Source: Streptosporangiaceae bacterium (GTDB lineage: Bacteria > Actinomycetota > Actinomycetes > Streptosporangiales > Streptosporangiaceae). Taken from it: DNA of 34,736 bases. The position numbers and the translations under genes were made by a program. The stretch covers positions 1 to 34,736 of the forward strand of contig JASHOE010000133.1 in assembly GCA_030041275.1 (NCBI GenBank). Direction: 5' to 3'. The notes under the pieces are model-generated. The model saw only the letters and a program-made list of their open reading frames with translations. It made no database searches and was not told the origin of the DNA. Positions within the stretch are counted from its first letter, which is position 1. Every line of letters starts with the position of its first letter. This document shows positions 1-7,468 of the stretch, piece after piece.

Positions 1-1015
1 CCTCGCGCCGCGCCGCCGCCTCGGCCCGCGCCGCCGGGATACTCGCCAGCGCAGGGCCACCGGTCGTCATCACGGTCGTCAGGCCCGGAGCTGCCTGCCC
101 GGTCGCGCCGTCCGGCAGGGCGAGCGAATCGACCCGGCTTGGCTGCCGCGCACGTTCTGCCCGGACCACCTGGTAGCTGCTGAGGCCGATACCGGCCACC
201 ACTGCTGTCCCGCCCGCGATCTGCGCGGGGCCAAGGGGGTTGCCGAAGAGCACGAAGCCGATGGCCGCGCCGAACAGCGGCTCGAGGTTCAGGAACGCTC
301 CGGCGACGTCTGCGGAGACCCGGCCTTGCGCGAACGCAAACAGCGTCGTCGGCAACACGGTGCCAGCCAGCACCAGGCCTACGGTGGCGAACACGGCGAT
401 CGGGCTGCTGGCCGCGACCGTCATCGGGTCGCCCGCCAGAGCGGCCGGCAGCACTGCAATGGCGGCCGCCATGAGCTGCACGGCCGTGACCGCGACCGGG
501 TCCCGGCCGCGCAGCAGCCGCGCCTGCGACACGACGAACCCGGCGCACGCGAACTGGGACGCCAGTACCAGACCGTCGCCGGTCAAGCTGGATCCGGCTC
601 CCCGCCCGCCGGCGATGACGATGACGCCAGCCAGCGAGATGCCAAAGCCCAGCCAGGAGAGTGGTCGGGCAACACCGTGACCGAGTACCGCGGCCAGCAC
701 GGCCACCAGCACCGGGGTGGCACCGATCAGCAGCGCGGCGTGCGTCACGCTGGTGCGCTCGATACCGAGGTTCTGCAGCAGCACTGAGCCGCCGTAGCCA
801 GCCGCGCCGGTAGTCAGAATTGCCGGGCTGAACGCCGCGCGCAGCCTGGACCGGCTGACGGCCATGAGCAGCGCGGCGGCAAGCCCGAACCGGCCGAACG
901 CCAGCCAGCCAGGTGCGAGCCATGCCAGCGCAAGCTTGGACAGCGGCACGGTGGTACCCCACAGGACCCCGGCGGCTACCAGCGCCGGGAAGGTGAGACG
1001 GCGGCGGAATGTCAT
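1..1015 (-). CDS. EamA/DMT-family exporter (partial, C-terminus off window)
   Basis: An open frame on the minus strand runs from ATG at 1015 to the left edge without a stop, so the C-terminus is missing. I translated it by hand: it begins MTFRRRLTFPALVAAG and reads as successive hydrophobic helices with family-like segments (VLWGTTVPLSKLALAWLAP; HAALLIGATPVLVAVLAA; GAFLNLEPLFGAAIGFVLF). This is the ten-helix EamA/RhaT drug-metabolite transporter pattern, with both halves visible, so little core sequence can be missing. The last visible part is Ala/Arg-rich and probably a cytoplasmic tail. It is divergent from an Lrp/AsnC regulator. Such pairs usually control efflux of amino acids or related metabolites, which suggests (inference) an amino-acid-like substrate. 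Confidence 0.88.
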   Translation of the reverse strand, partial: MTFRRRLTFPALVAAGVLWGTTVPLSKLALAWLAPGWLAFGRFGLAAALLMAVSRSRLRAAFSPAILTTGAAGYGGSVLLQNLGIERTSVTHAALLIGATPVLVAVLAAVLGHGVARPLSWLGFGISLAGVIVIAGGRGAGSSLTGDGLVLASQFACAGFVVSQARLLRGRDPVAVTAVQLMAAAIAVLPAALAGDPMTVAASSPIAVFATVGLVLAGTVLPTTLFAFAQGRVSADVAGAFLNLEPLFGAAIGFVLFGNPLGPAQIAGGTAVVAGIGLSSYQVVRAERARQPSRVDSLALPDGATGQAAPGLTTVMTTGGPALASIPAARAEAAARRE

Positions 1016-1044
1016 GCGGTCAGTGTCACCGACGATGGCCTTTA

Positions 1045-1085
1045 GTTTGGAGCTTGCAGACTTCTACCAACTATAATTTTGTAAC
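1045..1085. promoter_or_regulatory. Divergent promoter region, lrp-like gene / EamA exporter
   Basis: This is a short AT-rich stretch in GC-rich surroundings. On the plus strand TATAAT (1072-1077) lies 8 bases before the GTG start at 1086. On the minus strand TATAGT (1075-1070) overlaps it and could serve the exporter. Overlapping -10 elements would let one bound regulator control both directions. No convincing -35 boxes were found. Confidence 0.5.
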
Positions 1086-1607
1086 GTGGCCGTTCAACTT
1101 GATGACATTGACATAAGGCTGCTCACCGAGCTGCAGGCAGACGCCGATCGGACCAACGTCGAACTGGCGCGCATGGTCGGCCTGTCTCCCGCCGCGACGC
1201 TGCATCGGGTTCGCCGCCTCAAGGAAACCGGCGTCATCCGGGTCATCAGCGCGCGCCTTGACCCAGCCGCAGCGGGCTTCCCGCTGCAGTTGTACGTGAC
1301 CGCCACGCTGAGCCGTCACGAGCCGCAGCCGACCCGGGTGTTCGAAAATCAGATCAGGGCCCTGCCGCAGATCATCTCCGCGGACAACGTCACCGGGGAG
1401 ATGGATTACCTCCTCACGATTGTCGCCAGGGATGTGACGGAGTTGCAGCAGGTGCTCGCCGCACTGGCTACCCACGGCGGCCAGCGGCTCGTGAGCTACC
1501 TTCGGCTGCAGGAGGTCAAGCCCCCATCCAGGCTGCCGTTGCTGCCGGCGCCGCGGACGGAGGACATGTCAACCGCGCCAACCCGTCGGCGCCGCAGACC
1601 TGGCTAG
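1086..1607 (+). CDS. Lrp/AsnC family transcriptional regulator
   Basis: 173 residues starting at GTG 1086. The N-terminal AsnC-type helix-turn-helix (about residues 5-55: DDIDIRLLTELQADADRT, then LARMVGLSPAATLHRVRRL) is followed by a RAM/ligand-binding domain (about 65-145, with GEMDYLLTIVARDVTELQQVL). The length fits the family apart from a short basic C-terminal tail (TRRRRRPG). Members are feast/famine regulators that sense amino acids and often activate a divergent exporter, matching the EamA gene next door. The TATAAT box 8 bases upstream suggests a nearly leaderless message. Family assignment is firm; the effector is unknown. Confidence 0.93.
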   Translation: MAVQLDDIDIRLLTELQADADRTNVELARMVGLSPAATLHRVRRLKETGVIRVISARLDPAAAGFPLQLYVTATLSRHEPQPTRVFENQIRALPQIISADNVTGEMDYLLTIVARDVTELQQVLAALATHGGQRLVSYLRLQEVKPPSRLPLLPAPRTEDMSTAPTRRRRRPG

Positions 1608-1634
1608 GCCGCGGGACCCCAGCCGAACTACGCC

Positions 1635-2918
1635 CTACGGCACCGAGCCCGCGCCCTGCTCCCCCGGCTCGGTAGCCGGCATCGCGGTCGACTGCCACAC
1701 CTCTCGCACGATCACCTGGACCGCTCCGGCTTCCGCAGTGCGCCGCCCAGAGTCCCCTGGTGCGAGGCCTTGCTCCGTCTCTTCGCCGCCCGGCACCGCG
1801 GTTTCGTTGCCCGGCGCCGCGGTCGACTGCCAGACCTCCCGGACGATCACCTGGAGCGCCCCCGCCACCGGGATGGCCAGCAGCGCGGCGACAAAGCCGC
1901 CGAACACCCCGCCGACCCAGTCGCCGATAGACGCACCGACCAGGATGGACACGAGCACGAGCAGCGGGTTTATCCGCACGGTCCGGCTCATGATGAGCGG
2001 GTTGAGTACGTGATTCTCGACCTGCGTGTAGATGAGGAAAACGACGAGAGTGGCGATCCCGGCCGTCACCGAATGCGTGAAGGCGAACAGCACTACCGGG
2101 ATCCCCGCGAGCGCCCCGCCGATCATCGGCAGGAAGTCGACCAGCGCCACCCACAGCGCCCACAGGAACGGGAATGGCACGCCGAGGATCAGCAACGCCA
2201 ACAGCACGACGCCGCCCGCGATGATCGAGGTCGCGACGTTGCCGAGCATGAACCCGGTCACCTCGCGGCTGACCTGGCCGGCGATCCCGGTGTACCGCCT
2301 GGCCCTGGCGGGCGCCATCAGACGCAGCAAGCCAAGCCGGATCTTCGAGGCCTCGAGCAGCATGAGCACCACGAGGACGAACACGGTGAACAGGGAGAAG
2401 ATCAGCGAGGCAGCACCCTTGCCCAGGCTCAGGGCTGGCTTGCCCAGATCCTTCGCGTAGCTCACCAGTTTGGGGGCGTTGTGCTCGACCCAGACCTGCA
2501 GGTGATACCTCGCGACCAGATGCCCGAGCCAGCCTTGGCCGTGCTGGGTGCGGCGCACGTACGCTGGCAAATCGGCAGCCAGATGGGTCATGCCATTGAT
2601 CAGCGGGTAACCGAACGCCGTGGCCAGCCCGCCGAAGGCAGCGACCGCGAGAAGCGTGACGACGGTGACCGCGAGTCCGCGCCGCCGCAGCACCCGTTGC
2701 AACGCGACCACCAACGGGTTCAGCAGCAGTGCGATAAACCCGGCAACCACCAGCAGCAAGATCACGCCACGGAGGCGGTCGATCAGCTGCGCGGCCAGGT
2801 ACACGACGACGACGACGCCGACCGTGGCCAGGACCGCCCGCAGCGGGATCTTCCTCGCCTCGGCCGCCTGCCACAGCCGTGCCCGCCGGGTCGTCTGCGG
2901 CGGAGTCAGATCGGTCAC
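1635..2918 (-). CDS. AI-2E family transporter (permease PerM type)
   Basis: About 427 residues from GTG 2918; a TTG at 2945 is an alternative in-frame start. The protein has an N-terminal hydrophobic pair (AVLATVGVVVVVYLAAQLID; LLLVVAGFIALLLNPLVVALQ), a long soluble region and a C-terminal cluster of helices including LWALVDFLP-like and GVPFPFLWALWVALVDFLP sequence and VENHVLNPLIMSR, which is diagnostic for the AI-2E_transport family. Roles in the family range from quorum-signal efflux to Na+/H+ antiport, so no substrate is assigned. The C-terminal cytoplasmic tail is odd: the segment VIVREVWQSTA occurs twice 45 codons apart. Convergent with the lrp-like gene (27 bp between stops). Confidence 0.9.
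   Translation of the reverse strand: MTDLTPPQTTRRARLWQAAEARKIPLRAVLATVGVVVVVYLAAQLIDRLRGVILLLVVAGFIALLLNPLVVALQRVLRRRGLAVTVVTLLAVAAFGGLATAFGYPLINGMTHLAADLPAYVRRTQHGQGWLGHLVARYHLQVWVEHNAPKLVSYAKDLGKPALSLGKGAASLIFSLFTVFVLVVLMLLEASKIRLGLLRLMAPARARRYTGIAGQVSREVTGFMLGNVATSIIAGGVVLLALLILGVPFPFLWALWVALVDFLPMIGGALAGIPVVLFAFTHSVTAGIATLVVFLIYTQVENHVLNPLIMSRTVRINPLLVLVSILVGASIGDWVGGVFGGFVAALLAIPVAGALQVIVREVWQSTAAPGNETAVPGGEETEQGLAPGDSGRRTAEAGAVQVIVREVWQSTAMPATEPGEQGAGSVP
1684..1859 (-). repeat. Intragenic duplication in the AI-2E transporter tail
   Basis: A 41-bp segment at 1684-1724 recurs at 1819-1859 with four mismatches, exactly 135 bp (45 codons) away. Both copies are in frame and encode VIVREVWQSTA. 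The linker between them is Gly/Glu/Thr-rich. Confidence 0.85.
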
Positions 2919-2990
2919 CTCGACAGAATGCCATTGCCAGGCCAATGGCGGCGGGCGTGGCAGACATTCGCGTTCCCCCGCGGTGGCGTC

Positions 2991-3117
2991 GGCCGGTCGA
3001 TTCGCTGCGCCTGGCCGATGCCCTGCGCCTGGCCGATGCCCTGCGCCTGGCCGATTCGCTGCGCCGGGTCGGTACAGGTGCCTGGTCGGTACAGGTGCCT
3101 GGTCGGTACAGGTGCCT
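2991..3117. repeat. Intergenic short tandem repeats (18-bp and 17-bp units)
   Basis: Two adjacent arrays lie between the AI-2E and DUF5996 genes. The first is an 18-bp unit, about four copies from 2995 to 3066, core ggccgatgccctgcgcct at 3013-3030 and exactly repeated at 3031-3048, with variant flanking copies. The second is a 17-bp unit, ggtcggtacaggtgcct, three exact copies at 3067-3083, 3084-3100 and 3101-3117. There are no spacers or dyads, so this is not CRISPR; slippage-type repeats are likely. Confidence 0.9.
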
Positions 3118-3152
3118 GATCGATTCGCGGCGGCTGCCGGCTTCTGGCGCGG

Positions 3153-4076
3153 CTATCCCACGGGGGGCGGCGATCCCTGTGCGGTCGCGACGAGCTGCGG
3201 ATCCCAGTCGGCCACCCCGCAGGCCGTGCGGAACGCGGATCTGGCGAACTCAAGTCCGGTCGCGTGCGGATCCGGGCTTGCGATGACGTCGTCCCAGTCC
3301 AGGATGAACTCGCCGAGACCGGCCTCCCAGCGCGCTGCCGGCGGAGAGATGCTGGCGCGGTGGAAGGAGTCAGGCGCCGGGTGAGAGTAGGCGTAGAAGG
3401 CCGCTGACGGATACCTCGGATCGCCAGGCCACCAGCCGATGGCTACCTCCTGCGCATCCATCGCGTTGCGCATGATGAAATCCCGCGACGGCGGCTCGGC
3501 GGGCTCTCCGGAAAACATGCTCACTGCCAAGTCGAAGGATCCCCACCACGCATTGACCGGGGTGTTGCGACCGCGGAACGGAGCCCGGAACTCGGCCAGC
3601 ACCATCGCGGCGCGGCCCGCCGCCTGGAAGTACGCCGCCACCTGGTCCGGGTCGTAGCTGGCGTGTTCGGTGTCCGCGTCCAGCGGCACCTGCCAGCCGA
3701 CCTCCTGGGGCGACGGATTGATTGTCACCTGGCCGGCCAGCCTGCGCACGGCGGCGAGCACGTCCCTGGTGACATCGCCGACGGGCCGGTCGGGCGTCAG
3801 CGGGATTAGCTCGGTACCACCGTTGCTGTGCTCGACGGCAGCGTGATGCGACCGGAGGTCAAGGAGCACGACGAGCCAGCCCGAACCATCCGGTGCGGGC
3901 AGCGGCGCGGTCTCCCATCCCCGCGCGGTGAGCCGGAGCGCAGCGTGCTGCAACTGCGGCTCGTGCGGCGCCAGCGCAACTGCCAGCTTCCCGAGCACCT
4001 GTGTGTGCGCGTGCAAGGTGTCGCATGTGCTGCTCCACTCCGCATACGACACCGACGGCCAGCCAGATCGAGCCAT
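3153..4076 (-). CDS. DUF5996 family protein
   Basis: 307 residues from ATG 4076. The opening (WPSVSYAEWSSTCDTLHAHT, followed by QVLGKLAVALAPHEPQLQHAAL) and the later NAWWGSFDLAVSMFSG, QEVAIGWWPGDPRYP and FILDWDDV segments match the DUF5996 pattern, whose biochemical function is not known. It is hydrophilic, with no signal peptide or membrane helix, so presumably cytoplasmic. TAGCGT (minus strand, 4088-4083) sits exactly six bases before the ATG, indicating a leaderless message. It is divergent from the ArsR-SRPBCC gene, but the two promoters are separated by more than 130 bp. A 13-bp sequence is tandemly duplicated at 4160-4185 in that gap. Confidence 0.85.
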   Translation of the reverse strand: MARSGWPSVSYAEWSSTCDTLHAHTQVLGKLAVALAPHEPQLQHAALRLTARGWETAPLPAPDGSGWLVVLLDLRSHHAAVEHSNGGTELIPLTPDRPVGDVTRDVLAAVRRLAGQVTINPSPQEVGWQVPLDADTEHASYDPDQVAAYFQAAGRAAMVLAEFRAPFRGRNTPVNAWWGSFDLAVSMFSGEPAEPPSRDFIMRNAMDAQEVAIGWWPGDPRYPSAAFYAYSHPAPDSFHRASISPPAARWEAGLGEFILDWDDVIASPDPHATGLEFARSAFRTACGVADWDPQLVATAQGSPPPVG

Positions 4077-4219
4077 GGCTGAACGCTATGCCGCGCGCGG
4101 CAGGCGTCGGCACGCGACCCGCCTCGTGGCGCGGCGCCACGGTGCGACGGCACGACGGTACGGCTCAGCAGCACGGCTCGGCAGCACGATTCCGCGACCT
4201 CTAGCTTCTTCTCCGTTCC

Positions 4220-4255
4220 TTGACATGTGACCAATCGGTCACATATCTTTCTCGC
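4220..4255 (+). promoter_or_regulatory. Promoter with embedded ArsR-type operator
   Basis: TTGACA (4220-4225), an 18-bp spacer, and TATCTT (4244-4249) form a near-ideal housekeeping promoter. The spacer holds a perfect 8-bp inverted repeat, ATGTGACC (4225-4232) AATC GGTCACAT (4237-4244). The start ATG at 4256 is six bases after the -10 box, so transcription should begin at or beside the start codon. A bound repressor would cover the polymerase site, implying autoregulation by the ArsR domain encoded immediately downstream. Confidence 0.85.
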
Positions 4256-5014
4256 ATGGACGAGGTCTTCCGGGCCCTGGCCGATCCGACCCGGCGCGAG
4301 CTGCTCGACGAGCTGTTCCGCGCCGACGGCCAGACGCTGACCGCCCTAGAGGAGCGCTTCCCGATGACGCGTTTTGGCGTGATGAAGCACCTCAGAGTGC
4401 TGGAGCAGGCGGGCCTCGTCGTGACGAGGAAGCACGGCCGCCAGAAGCTGCACTTCCTGAATCCCGTGCCGATCCGCCTCATTCACGATCGCTGGGTCAG
4501 TAAGTACGCAGAGCCGTGGGCAGCCGCTCTCAGCGAGATCAAGCAGGAACTGGAGAAGCCGATGGAGAAGATCTTCGAGATCTACATCCGGACCACCCCA
4601 GAGCGCCTCTGGGAGGCCATCACTGATCCGGAGATTCGACGCAAGTACAACTTCGGCGCCAGCGTGACGTCCGACTGGCGGCCTGGCTCGCGGCTTGAAA
4701 TGGGCCACCCAGGCGCGCCTGGACTGCTCGGCGACGGGGAAGTCCTCGAGGTCGATCCGCCGCGCAAGCTGGTCCATACCATGACCGCGCTGTGGAGCGA
4801 TGAGGTCAAGAGCGCAGGCCAGAGCCGGGTCACGTGGGAAATCGAGCAGGTGGAGGACTCGTGCCGGCTCGTGCTCACCCACGACCAGCTGCCCGAGGGC
4901 GCGAGCTCCCAGATCTACGGCGGCTGGCCGATGATCCTCTCGGGTCTGAAGACCTGGCTAGAAACCGGCGAAGAGCTGACCACGCCGGGCTCGCTCATGT
5001 ACCGGCAACCCTGA
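4256..5014 (+). CDS. ArsR-type HTH / SRPBCC (AHSA1) fusion regulator
   Basis: 252 residues from ATG 4256. An in-frame upstream ATG-like start at 4220 lies inside the promoter and is rejected. Residues 1-90 form an ArsR winged helix (VFRALADPTRRELLDELF; MKHLRVLEQAGLVVTRKHG). Residues about 112-245 form an SRPBCC/AHSA1 domain (FEIYIRTTPERLWEAITDPE, W-R-P-G-S, and GGWPMILSGLKTWLETGE near the end). This fusion is a known actinobacterial architecture in which the SRPBCC pocket may bind a hydrophobic ligand; the ligand is unknown. It heads a plus-strand cluster with a VOC protein 16 bp downstream and a RibD_C reductase. The palindrome overlapping its promoter is the probable autoregulatory site. 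Confidence 0.92.
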   Translation: MDEVFRALADPTRRELLDELFRADGQTLTALEERFPMTRFGVMKHLRVLEQAGLVVTRKHGRQKLHFLNPVPIRLIHDRWVSKYAEPWAAALSEIKQELEKPMEKIFEIYIRTTPERLWEAITDPEIRRKYNFGASVTSDWRPGSRLEMGHPGAPGLLGDGEVLEVDPPRKLVHTMTALWSDEVKSAGQSRVTWEIEQVEDSCRLVLTHDQLPEGASSQIYGGWPMILSGLKTWLETGEELTTPGSLMYRQP

Positions 5015-5030
5015 CAGCACGGAGGAAGCA

Positions 5031-5420
5031 ATGGCTGACACCGTGAGTGCACCGCGTGCCACCCGGCTGCGGACCGTGGGTGTCCCGGTCCGCGACCAGG
5101 ACGAGGCACTGCGCTTCTACACCCAGGTACTCGGCTTCGACACCAGCCTGGACGTTCCCATGGGTGGCAGCGGCCGCTGGCTCGAGGTCACTCCGCAAGA
5201 TGGCGGCGCGACCATCGCGCTCACCCTCGCCAAGCCGGGCACGCCGACCGGCGTCGAGACCGGCATCCGGCTGTGCACGGCCGATGCAGACGCATTCCAC
5301 CAGCACCTGCTCGCCTGCGGCGCCAGCGCTGACGAAGTACTCCGCTGGCCTGCCGTGCCGCCGATGTTCGCGTTCCGCGACCAGGACGGCAACATGCTGG
5401 AAATCGTCCAGGAGACCTGA
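5031..5420 (+). CDS. VOC (glyoxalase/bleomycin-resistance) family protein
   Basis: 129 residues, ATG 5031 with a GGAGG ribosome site about 6 bp upstream. The fold signature is complete: TVGVPVRDQDEALRFYTQVLG at the N-terminus and FAFRDQDGNMLEIVQ at the C-terminus, with two beta-alpha-beta-beta-beta modules. The metal-ligand pattern of true glyoxalase I is not obvious. VOC members include lyases, dioxygenases and binding proteins for antibiotics, so no reaction is assigned. It follows the ArsR-SRPBCC gene by 16 bp and is almost certainly co-transcribed and controlled by it. Confidence 0.9.
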   Translation: MADTVSAPRATRLRTVGVPVRDQDEALRFYTQVLGFDTSLDVPMGGSGRWLEVTPQDGGATIALTLAKPGTPTGVETGIRLCTADADAFHQHLLACGASADEVLRWPAVPPMFAFRDQDGNMLEIVQET

Positions 5421-5505
5421 AGGATAGGCGCTCGGCTCGGCTGCCGAGTCGCCACCCGAACCCGACCAGATAAGCCCCTGAACCCGCAGAGATAAGGATC
5501 GAGTC

Positions 5506-6069
5506 ATGGCCACTGTGGTAGCCGATATGTCAGTGTCGCTCGACGGATACGTCGCCGACTCCTCCGACCGGGCTGACAAGGTCTTCACCTGGTACGGCAA
5601 GCCTCAGCCTGAACAGTCGCCACGCGAGCCAACAGGCGAGGCGGATGCCATGGGTGTGGGAGTGATCGTGTACGGGCGGCGCACCTTCGACGTAGCGCAC
5701 GGCTGGGACGGCCATCACCCGACGGGTGCGCCGGTCGTCGTGGTAACCCACAGCATTCCCAAGGGCTGGCCGCTCCCCAACTCGACAGTGTCGTTTGACA
5801 CCGCCGGGATGCAGAGTGCGATGGCGACGGCCGCAGAAATTGCCGGAGACAACGTGCTCGCGCTCGGGAGTCCGAGCATCATTCAGCAGTGCCTCGCGCT
5901 TGGCCTCGTGGATCGCATCCAGGTCAAGGTCGTGCCGGTGCTGCTCGGCGGCGGGGTCCGTCTGTTCGGCACCCTCAGCACCGGGTCGGTCGATCTGGAG
6001 GATCCTCAGATCACCGAGGGCAACGGCGTCACGCACCTGTATTACAACGTCCCGCGACGGGACTCGTAG
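5506..6069 (+). CDS. Dihydrofolate reductase family protein (RibD C-terminal type)
   Basis: 187 residues from ATG 5506. The start (VADMSVSLDGYVAD) and the segments GVIVYGRRTFDVAHGW, VVVTHSIPKGWP, LGSPSIIQQCLALGLVDRIQV and PVLLGGGVRLFG are the standard RibD_C/YyaP-type reductase pattern. These proteins bind NAD(P)H; most, including this one, have no proven substrate. It lies 85 bp after the VOC gene on the same strand and forms the recurrent actinobacterial SRPBCC-VOC-DHFR-like grouping. The gap has no clear terminator, so co-transcription is plausible. AAGGAT upstream of the ATG could be either a weak ribosome site or part of a local promoter. Confidence 0.9.
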   Translation: MATVVADMSVSLDGYVADSSDRADKVFTWYGKPQPEQSPREPTGEADAMGVGVIVYGRRTFDVAHGWDGHHPTGAPVVVVTHSIPKGWPLPNSTVSFDTAGMQSAMATAAEIAGDNVLALGSPSIIQQCLALGLVDRIQVKVVPVLLGGGVRLFGTLSTGSVDLEDPQITEGNGVTHLYYNVPRRDS

Positions 6070-6088
6070 GCCAGTGCAAGCCCTTCGC

Positions 6089-6142
6089 TTGGCATATAGC
6101 GCGCTTGCTTGATATAGTTAGCGCATGATGACTAAGGAGGGG
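6089..6142 (+). promoter_or_regulatory. Promoter and strong ribosome site for the HbhA-like gene
   Basis: TTGGCA (6089-6094), 18-bp spacer and TATAGT (6113-6118) give a good sigma-70 promoter. It is followed by a strong Shine-Dalgarno AAGGAGGGG (6134-6142). Two consecutive ATGs follow (6144, 6147); the spacing of 6 bases from GGAGG favours 6147. This is a leadered gene, unlike many of its neighbours. Confidence 0.75.
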
Positions 6143-6146
6143 CATG

Positions 6147-6929
6147 ATGGCTGACAGTAAGAGGTCCGTCGTGCAGGAAGTCCAGAAGGAACTGCTCGCC
6201 GCGATGCAGCGCGGATACAAGCAGGTGCGCAAGGGCCAGGACCGGGTGCGCGAAGGCCAGGAGCAGGTGCGCAGGGGCCGGGACACCGTCGTCGGCGTTG
6301 TCCGGGCCGGCACCGAGCTTGCGAAGGCGGCGCGTCCGAGTGTTCCGACGCGGCCGACCGTGCACATCCCCGGTCCCGCAGAAATCCGCGCCCACGCCCA
6401 AGAGCTTGCCGAGCACGCCATCAGCGTGCAGCGTGACCTTGCTGGCAAGGCGTGGCACGCCACCAGTCCGCATGCGGAGCGAGTGGTCAGCGGGCTGGCG
6501 GAGCGGGCCAGGCACGCCGGTCTCGCCGAGCAGGCGGCCACGGCGCAGCGCACCCTCGCCGACAAGGTCGCCGAGGCGGCGAAAGCGGCTTCCCCGTTCG
6601 TTGCGGAAGGCAGGACGAGGCTGACTCAACTCGTGGGCGCGCTACAGGGCGGCCACCCGACCGCTACGGCGCCTGCCGCCGCGGACAAGGTCAGTGACGC
6701 GGCGACGACGGCCACTGCGCCGACGACAGACAAGCCCGCAGCAGCCAAGCCGACAGCAGCCAAGCCCGCTGCCGCCAAGCGCAGCACCGCCAATCGCACC
6801 GCGGCCAAGGCGACGACTGCCGCGAGCGACAAGTCCACCGCGACGGCTGCCAAGCCGAAGGCCAGGACGACCAAGTCCGCCGCTCCGCGGTCGGCGGCCA
6901 GCAAGCCGCGCAGCACGGACAAGAAGTAG
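6147..6929 (+). CDS. Heparin-binding-haemagglutinin-like protein with Lys/Ala-rich tail
   Basis: About 260 residues from ATG 6147. The N-terminal part is helical and includes three back-to-back seven-residue units (QVRKGQD, RVREGQE, QVRRGRD), a probable coiled coil. A middle Ala-rich helical region follows. The last ~85 residues are low-complexity Lys/Ala/Pro/Thr (AAKPTAAKPAAAKR and so on), strongly basic. This resembles mycobacterial HbhA, which binds glycosaminoglycans and, as a nucleoid/lipid-inclusion-associated protein, other polyanions; histone H1-like tails look similar. An XRE gene is adjacent, as with Rv0474 and hbhA in M. tuberculosis, though the order is reversed here. I infer a surface or DNA/lipid-associated role but the homology rests on architecture, not strong identity. 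Confidence 0.65.
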   Translation: MADSKRSVVQEVQKELLAAMQRGYKQVRKGQDRVREGQEQVRRGRDTVVGVVRAGTELAKAARPSVPTRPTVHIPGPAEIRAHAQELAEHAISVQRDLAGKAWHATSPHAERVVSGLAERARHAGLAEQAATAQRTLADKVAEAAKAASPFVAEGRTRLTQLVGALQGGHPTATAPAAADKVSDAATTATAPTTDKPAAAKPTAAKPAAAKRSTANRTAAKATTAASDKSTATAAKPKARTTKSAAPRSAASKPRSTDKK

Positions 6930-6946
6930 CGCTTCGCAGGCCGGCA

Positions 6947-6984
6947 ATGCCGGGGCGGGCACCCATCGGGCGCCGCCCCGGCAT
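6947..6984 (+). terminator. Hairpin terminator between HbhA-like and XRE genes
   Basis: A perfect 12-bp stem, ATGCCGGGGCGG (6947-6958) with CCGCCCCGGCAT (6973-6984), and a 14-nt loop lie 17 bp after the stop. There is no U-tract, as in many actinobacterial terminators. It probably lowers read-through from the strong upstream promoter into the regulator gene. Confidence 0.7.
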
Positions 6985-7010
6985 CGGCTGCCAGCAGCCA
7001 TGGGGGCATC

Positions 7011-7382
7011 GTGAACGAGCCGTGGGACACCCAAATGCAGGCACTCGGTGCGTTCATTCGCGACAAGCGCAAGCTCGCGAACATGTCGTTGCGCCAGCTC
7101 GCGGAGCGGACCAAGCTGTCGAACCCGTATCTCAGCCAGATCGAGCGCGGCCTGCACCAGCCGTCGGTCCGGGTGATAAGGCTGATCTCCGACGCACTCA
7201 ACGTTTCGACCGAGACCCTGCTCGCGCAGGCCGGGCTGCTGCACCGGGACTCGCACGGCCACGCTGGGCCCCATCAGGCACCGCCTGACATCGAGGGCGC
7301 GATCCGGTCAGAGCGACGACTGACCGACGAACAGAAGAGCGCGTTGATCGCCGTGCTAAGAAGCATGCTTCCGGCAGAGTAA
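7011..7382 (+). CDS. XRE-family helix-turn-helix regulator (Rv0474-like)
   Basis: 123 residues from GTG 7011, with a G-rich ribosome site about 6 bases upstream. Residues 7-62 are a classic HTH_3 domain (FIRDKRKLANMSLRQLAERT; LSNPYLSQIERGLHQPSVRV). The remainder is a short helical tail, SERRLTDEQKSALIAVLRSM. The DNA-binding sequence and length recall M. tuberculosis Rv0474, the regulator next to hbhA. Proximity suggests control of the HbhA-like gene, but the terminator between them indicates separate or attenuated expression. No operator could be assigned with confidence. Confidence 0.9.
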   Translation: MNEPWDTQMQALGAFIRDKRKLANMSLRQLAERTKLSNPYLSQIERGLHQPSVRVIRLISDALNVSTETLLAQAGLLHRDSHGHAGPHQAPPDIEGAIRSERRLTDEQKSALIAVLRSMLPAE

Positions 7383-7468
7383 TTCCGATCAGTCCCAGAT
7401 GTCGGATTTGGCGTTAACATCGCCGAAGCCGCGCGAAGCAGTCGATCGGGCGATTACGATACGGCAGC

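Noticed and set aside
1516..2967. 483-codon minus-strand ORF
   Set aside because: Out-of-frame shadow of the AI-2E transporter; Arg/Ala/Gly-rich with no family sequence.
1770..3119. 449-codon plus-strand ORF, His/Gln/Asp-rich
   Set aside because: Antisense to the AI-2E transporter; composition is typical of reverse-strand shadow in high-GC DNA.
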